64,000 bases of DNA from Neorhizobium alkalisoli (GTDB taxonomy: Bacteria > Pseudomonadota > Alphaproteobacteria > Rhizobiales > Rhizobiaceae). The position numbers and the translations under genes were made by a program. Below the pieces are notes generated by a model, which made no database searches, was not told the origin of the DNA, and was given only the letters and a program-made list of their open reading frames with translations. The DNA is taken from contig NZ_PVBN01000011.1 of assembly GCF_002968635.1 (NCBI RefSeq), positions 1 through 64,000 of the forward strand, written 5' to 3'. This document shows, piece after piece, positions 60,841 to 64,000 of this stretch; positions within the stretch are counted from its first letter, which is position 1, and the number at the start of each line of letters is the position of its first letter.

Positions 60841-62069
60841 TTTCGATGCTCCGGTACCCTTTTGCGACCAACAGGCAACTGGACCTTCACGAAGGTGCCT
60901 GAGCCGTTGTGACCGATCTCAAATCGTGCAGCTATGAGACGGGCACGCGTCTTCATGTTGTCAATTCCGTGGCCTCCCGGATTTCCCGAGGGCATCACGC
61001 CGACGCCGTCGTCAACGACCTCGATAGACAAAGCGCCATTTAGATTTCTGATATGCACGAGGATCACCTCCGGCTGGGCATGGCGGATGGCGTTATTGAC
61101 GGCCTCCTGCACGATACGGAACAGCGCAGTCGCCACCGTCTGGCCGAGGACATCAAGTGCGCCATTGCTCTCGTCCACCATCCGCCATTGGATCGCCAGG
61201 CCGCTTTCTCGCGCCGAACGATCGAGATGGTTTTCGATCGCTTCCGCGACACCAAAAAGCTGCAGAACTGTGGGTTTTGCCTCTTCAATAATCTGGCGCA
61301 GGTCATGCATGCAAAGCTGCAGCGCCCGGCCCAAAGGTTCCAAAGTTTCTCCGGGCAGTTCCGCCTGTTTGCTCAGTCGCTCCATGCGTCGCGCCAGCCG
61401 CGTCAGGTCCGCAAGAGTCTGGTCATGCAGGTCCATGCCAATGCGTTGCCGCTCCGCCTCCAATGCCTCGGTAAGCTTCAACGCACCAAGTCTCAGCCCC
61501 TCCTCCCGAGCCCGAGCTTCAGCCTCCACGATGGCTGAGCGCTTGGCCTGCTCGGCGGCCCGCAGCGCATAAAAATATGGGGCGAGCAAGTCGGCAATCG
61601 AACGGGCATTCTCCACGTCCTCCATTGTGTAGTAGTCATGGCGATGACTGGAGCAGCTCAGTGCGCCGATGATATCCCCCTGTACCTTCAGCGGCACGTG
61701 CAGACGACTGCGCAGCGACAATTCGACGATCGGGCTCGAAAAGGCACCTTCGAAGTGAAATCGCGGATCCGCGCAGGCATCTGGCGAAAGAAGGAAATCC
61801 ACCTCGCCGGATAAAAGGCTGCGTATTGGACTTCCGCTCAAAAGCGCTGGCGGATGCTTGCTCCAGGCGGTTTCAAGTCCGCTTTCGTACGCAATGTGAT
61901 ATTTGCCATCGACCATCTTGATGCACACGTCGAGATGGTCATGCGGGATGATATGGCTGATTTCGGCAGCCACAGCCTGGATGATGGAGCGAAAATCGAG
62001 CTGGCCCGCGAGCAGCCGCGAGATTCCCAGATAGCGGTCGAACAGTGACTCTCGCGCCGGATTGAGCAT
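60837..62069 (-). CDS. NarX-type sensor histidine kinase with GAF domain
   Basis: This 410-residue sensor has no transmembrane span, so it appears cytosolic. An N-terminal GAF domain (about 20-165, LHVPLKVQGDIIGALSCSS) precedes a coiled-coil and a HisKA_3 domain with the phosphorylated His215 in MDLHDQTLADL. The ATPase follows (QEAVNNAIRHAQPE and GGHGIDNMKTRARL). The ATG at 62069 with GGGAGGAGGTCC upstream is preferred over a TTG at 62099. The ligand of the GAF domain is unknown. Confidence 0.93.
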   Translation of the reverse strand: MLNPARESLFDRYLGISRLLAGQLDFRSIIQAVAAEISHIIPHDHLDVCIKMVDGKYHIAYESGLETAWSKHPPALLSGSPIRSLLSGEVDFLLSPDACADPRFHFEGAFSSPIVELSLRSRLHVPLKVQGDIIGALSCSSHRHDYYTMEDVENARSIADLLAPYFYALRAAEQAKRSAIVEAEARAREEGLRLGALKLTEALEAERQRIGMDLHDQTLADLTRLARRMERLSKQAELPGETLEPLGRALQLCMHDLRQIIEEAKPTVLQLFGVAEAIENHLDRSARESGLAIQWRMVDESNGALDVLGQTVATALFRIVQEAVNNAIRHAQPEVILVHIRNLNGALSIEVVDDGVGVMPSGNPGGHGIDNMKTRARLIAARFEIGHNGSGTFVKVQLPVGRKRVPEHRK

Positions 62070-62126
62070 GCCTGGACCTCCTCCCAAGTCCTTTTCCAAT
62101 TAAGCGCCTGCTTCACACCTTTGTCC

Positions 62127-62140
62127 TGCGGAAACCCGCA
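62127..62140. promoter_or_regulatory. Inverted repeat TGCGG-N4-CCGCA
   Basis: This perfect 5-base-arm palindrome sits between the divergent kinase/regulator pair and the sugar ABC operon. A related TCCGCAAAC lies at about 62155. NarL-type regulators bind short inverted repeats, so this is a possible site for the adjacent regulator. Confidence 0.35.
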
Positions 62141-62307
62141 GATTTTGCGCGAGTATCCGCAAACACATTGCTTGGATGCGCCTGTACAACATCCGCTTTT
62201 TTCCTCATTCTCGATCTACTGAGCAACCGGGCCTCAGCGCAATCACTATCTCCGCTTACCGTTGAGGAGCGGCCGGAGATGAGCCCGTCGGGACTAGGGA
62301 GGAAATC

Positions 62308-63324
62308 ATGATCATCAGGAAGATGCTGTTTGCATCTGTCGCCACCGTCTGCATCACTGCCTCGTTTTCCGCGATGGCAGATACTGCCGGCAAAAAGATC
62401 GCTCTGTCCAACAACTATGCCGGCAATTCCTGGCGACAGGCCATGCTGACGAGTTGGGACAAGATTACCAAGGACGCTGTTGCCAAAGGCGTCGTCGCTG
62501 CAGCCGATCCGTTCACCACAGCCGAAAACCAGGCCACCGAACAGGCCGCGCAGATCCAGAATCTCATCCTGCAGGGATATGACGCCATCGTCGTGAATGC
62601 CGCCTCGCCGACCGCCCTCAATGGCGCGATCAAGGAGGCCTGCGACGCAGGTATCACCGTCGTTTCCTTCGACGGCATCGTCACGGAACCCTGCGCCTGG
62701 CGCATTGCGGTGGATTTCAAGGCAATGGGCGAAAGCCAGATCGAATACCTCACCAAAAAACTGCCGAAGGGTGGAAACCTGCTGGAGATCAGAGGTCTCG
62801 CCGGGGTTTCGGTCGACGATGAAATTCACGCGGGCATTCAGGCCGGCGTCCAGAAAAATCCGCAGTTCAAGATCGTCGGATCCGTCAATGGCGACTGGGC
62901 TCAGGATGTCGCTCAGCGTGCGGTTGCCGGCATTCTCCCAAGTCTTCCGGAGATCGCGGCCGTCGTGACCCAAGGCGGCGACGGCTACGGTGCCGCTCAG
63001 GCCTTTGCGGCAGCCAAGCGACCAACCCCGACGATCGTCATGGGCAACCGCGAGGACGAACTCGTCTGGTGGAAGCAACAGAAGGACAAGAACAGCTACG
63101 AGACCATGTCCGTCTCGATCGCTCCGGGAGTGTCGACCCTGGCTTTCTGGGTCGCCCAGCAAATCCTCGACGGCAAGGAGGTCAAGAAGGACCTGGTCGT
63201 ACCCTTCCTGCGTATTGATCAGGATAACCTCGAGGCGAACCTCGCTAAAACCCAGAAGGGTGGCGTAGCGAATGTTGAATATTCGCTCGAAGACGCCCAG
63301 AAGGTGATCAGCGCCGCAAAGTGA
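62308..63324 (+). CDS. Ribose-type sugar ABC periplasmic binding protein
   Basis: This 338-residue Peripla_BP_4 protein has a signal peptide cleaved after AMA near residue 24. The mature part carries GKKIALSNNYAGNSWRQAM and then GYDAIVVNAASPTALNGAI, typical for RbsB-like sugar binders. A strong site AGGGAGGAAATC precedes the ATG. It heads an operon with an RbsA-type ATPase and lies divergent from the two-component pair. The sugar or polyol bound is unknown. Confidence 0.9.
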   Translation: MIIRKMLFASVATVCITASFSAMADTAGKKIALSNNYAGNSWRQAMLTSWDKITKDAVAKGVVAAADPFTTAENQATEQAAQIQNLILQGYDAIVVNAASPTALNGAIKEACDAGITVVSFDGIVTEPCAWRIAVDFKAMGESQIEYLTKKLPKGGNLLEIRGLAGVSVDDEIHAGIQAGVQKNPQFKIVGSVNGDWAQDVAQRAVAGILPSLPEIAAVVTQGGDGYGAAQAFAAAKRPTPTIVMGNREDELVWWKQQKDKNSYETMSVSIAPGVSTLAFWVAQQILDGKEVKKDLVVPFLRIDQDNLEANLAKTQKGGVANVEYSLEDAQKVISAAK

Positions 63325-63417
63325 CGGTTGAGAGAGCCGATGTGGAAGGCGGTGTCGCCAGGCGCCGCCGGCCATATCTCAACGGCCGCCCGATCGAGCC
63401 CATAGACGCGAGCCTTC

Positions 63418-64000
63418 ATGACTGCAAACCTGATGAAAAATGAGGTGGTCGCCGCGCGCGGCATCAAGGTCGCCTTTGGCGCCGTAAAGGCGCTTGACGG
63501 TATCGATCTCGTTATACACGCCGGTGAATGTGTTGGTCTCGTCGGACACAACGGGGCTGGTAAGTCGACCATCGTCAACGTCATCAATGGCGGCCTTTCA
63601 CCCCAGGAAGGAGTGGTCAGCTATGGTGGCGAAACCAGTGGCCATGGAATTGCCACGGCGCGTGCCAATGGCGTGCGCTGCGTCTTCCAGGAGCTTTCTC
63701 TCTGCCCCAACCTGACCGTCAACGAAAATGTCAGGATCATGCATCCTGACCTGAAAGGCTGGAATTGGCGCAGCCGCGCTTTGGAGCTGGTAAAAAAGCA
63801 GCTTCAGGACATATTCCCCGGCCATGGCATAGATTGCGACAGCACGGTCGACGATCTTTCGATTGCCGAACGCCAGATGGTTGAAATTGCCATCAGCTTT
63901 GCGGGGTTTGGTGCCCCACCGAAGCTCGTCATCCTCGATGAACCGACCTCATCGCTGGATGCAGGACTTGCCGCGCAGATGATGGCCTATATCCGACGCT
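63418..64000 (+). CDS. Ribose-type sugar ABC ATPase, partial (5' end)
   Basis: This is the first 194 residues of an RbsA-type double ATPase. Walker [10 protein letters not shown] is at 43-51, then the Q-loop [16 protein letters not shown], the signature region [14 protein letters not shown] and Walker [16 protein letters not shown]. The frame continues to the window edge. ATG 63418 is chosen though its ribosome site is weak; ATG 63433 is possible. It follows the binding-protein gene by 93 nt. The signature LSIAERQ instead of the strict LSGGQ is normal for this group. Confidence 0.9.
   Translation, partial: MTANLMKNEVVAARGIKVAFGAVKALDGIDLVIHAGECVGLVGHNGAGKSTIVNVINGGLSPQEGVVSYGGETSGHGIATARANGVRCVFQELSLCPNLTVNENVRIMHPDLKGWNWRSRALELVKKQLQDIFPGHGIDCDSTVDDLSIAERQMVEIAISFAGFGAPPKLVILDEPTSSLDAGLAAQMMAYIRR

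Noticed and set aside
62113-63375. A 420-codon minus-strand open frame opposite the sugar binding protein
   Set aside because: The plus strand encodes a clear RbsB-like protein with signal peptide; the antisense product shows no domain.

Overview
The window looks like an accessory replicon or chromid region of an alphaproteobacterium, most likely Rhizobiales. The base composition appears GC-rich. Uptake systems of nearly every ABC class dominate (LIV, sulfonate/taurine, polar amino acid, carbohydrate and ribose types). They are paired with catabolic enzymes and local regulators. I saw no rRNA, tRNA, CRISPR array, transposase or core housekeeping operon. Taxonomy is inferred from gene style only.

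Layout. (1) 1-12321, all minus strand: a LIV-type ABC transporter, an aminotransferase and a LysR regulator, followed by hyuA-hyuB, an SDR dehydrogenase and an HpcH/HpaI aldolase. The two halves each start at a copy of the same 44-bp promoter element carrying a LysR-type ATA-N9-TAT box. (2) 12.6-20.9 kb: a mosaic with a DUF1127 mini-gene, a cupin, an AraC regulator, an SDR, decayed fragments (lysR, hutG-like, oppF-like, nucleotidyltransferase-like), a DapA-like lyase/aldolase, a cold-shock protein and a GH13 glycosidase. (3) 20.9-24.3 kb: a GntR regulator divergent from glucarate dehydratase (gudD) and an orphan TctC/Bug binding protein. (4) 24.4-27.4 kb: a small unknown gene and two unrelated-type L,D-transpeptidases.

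(5) 27.4-40.1 kb, all minus: two sulfonate-like ABC systems, two LLM flavin monooxygenases of the NtaA/SnaA/DszA type, twin paralogous binding proteins, and a fumarate-reductase-like flavoprotein with a two-cluster ferredoxin. This is a large, probably organosulfur-related, scavenging locus. (6) 40.5-46.4 kb, plus: a polar amino acid-type ABC transporter, an MmgE/PrpD protein and a third LLM monooxygenase in one operon. (7) 46.5-54.8 kb: a LacI-controlled carbohydrate ABC operon with a FAD oxidoreductase and a TIM-barrel protein, divergent from an SGNH hydrolase, with tandem operators between. (8) 54.9-58.9 kb: an Rrf2 regulator with four Cys, MscS, an NmrA-like protein, an AhpD-like protein and a LysR regulator. 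One 21-bp inverted repeat (TAAGGA-N9-TCCTTA) sits in front of both rrf2 and ahpD. (9) 59.0-64.0 kb: a fourth LLM enzyme, a NarX/NarL-type two-component pair, and the start of a ribose-type sugar ABC operon that runs off the window.

The recurring plan is import of a small organic compound, then oxidation or lyase cleavage, under a local regulator. The substrates cannot be fixed from sequence alone. The best candidates for undescribed biology are the hydantoinase/aldolase locus with its twin LysR sites, the flavoprotein-ferredoxin-LLM sulfonate-like locus, and the Rrf2/AhpD regulon.
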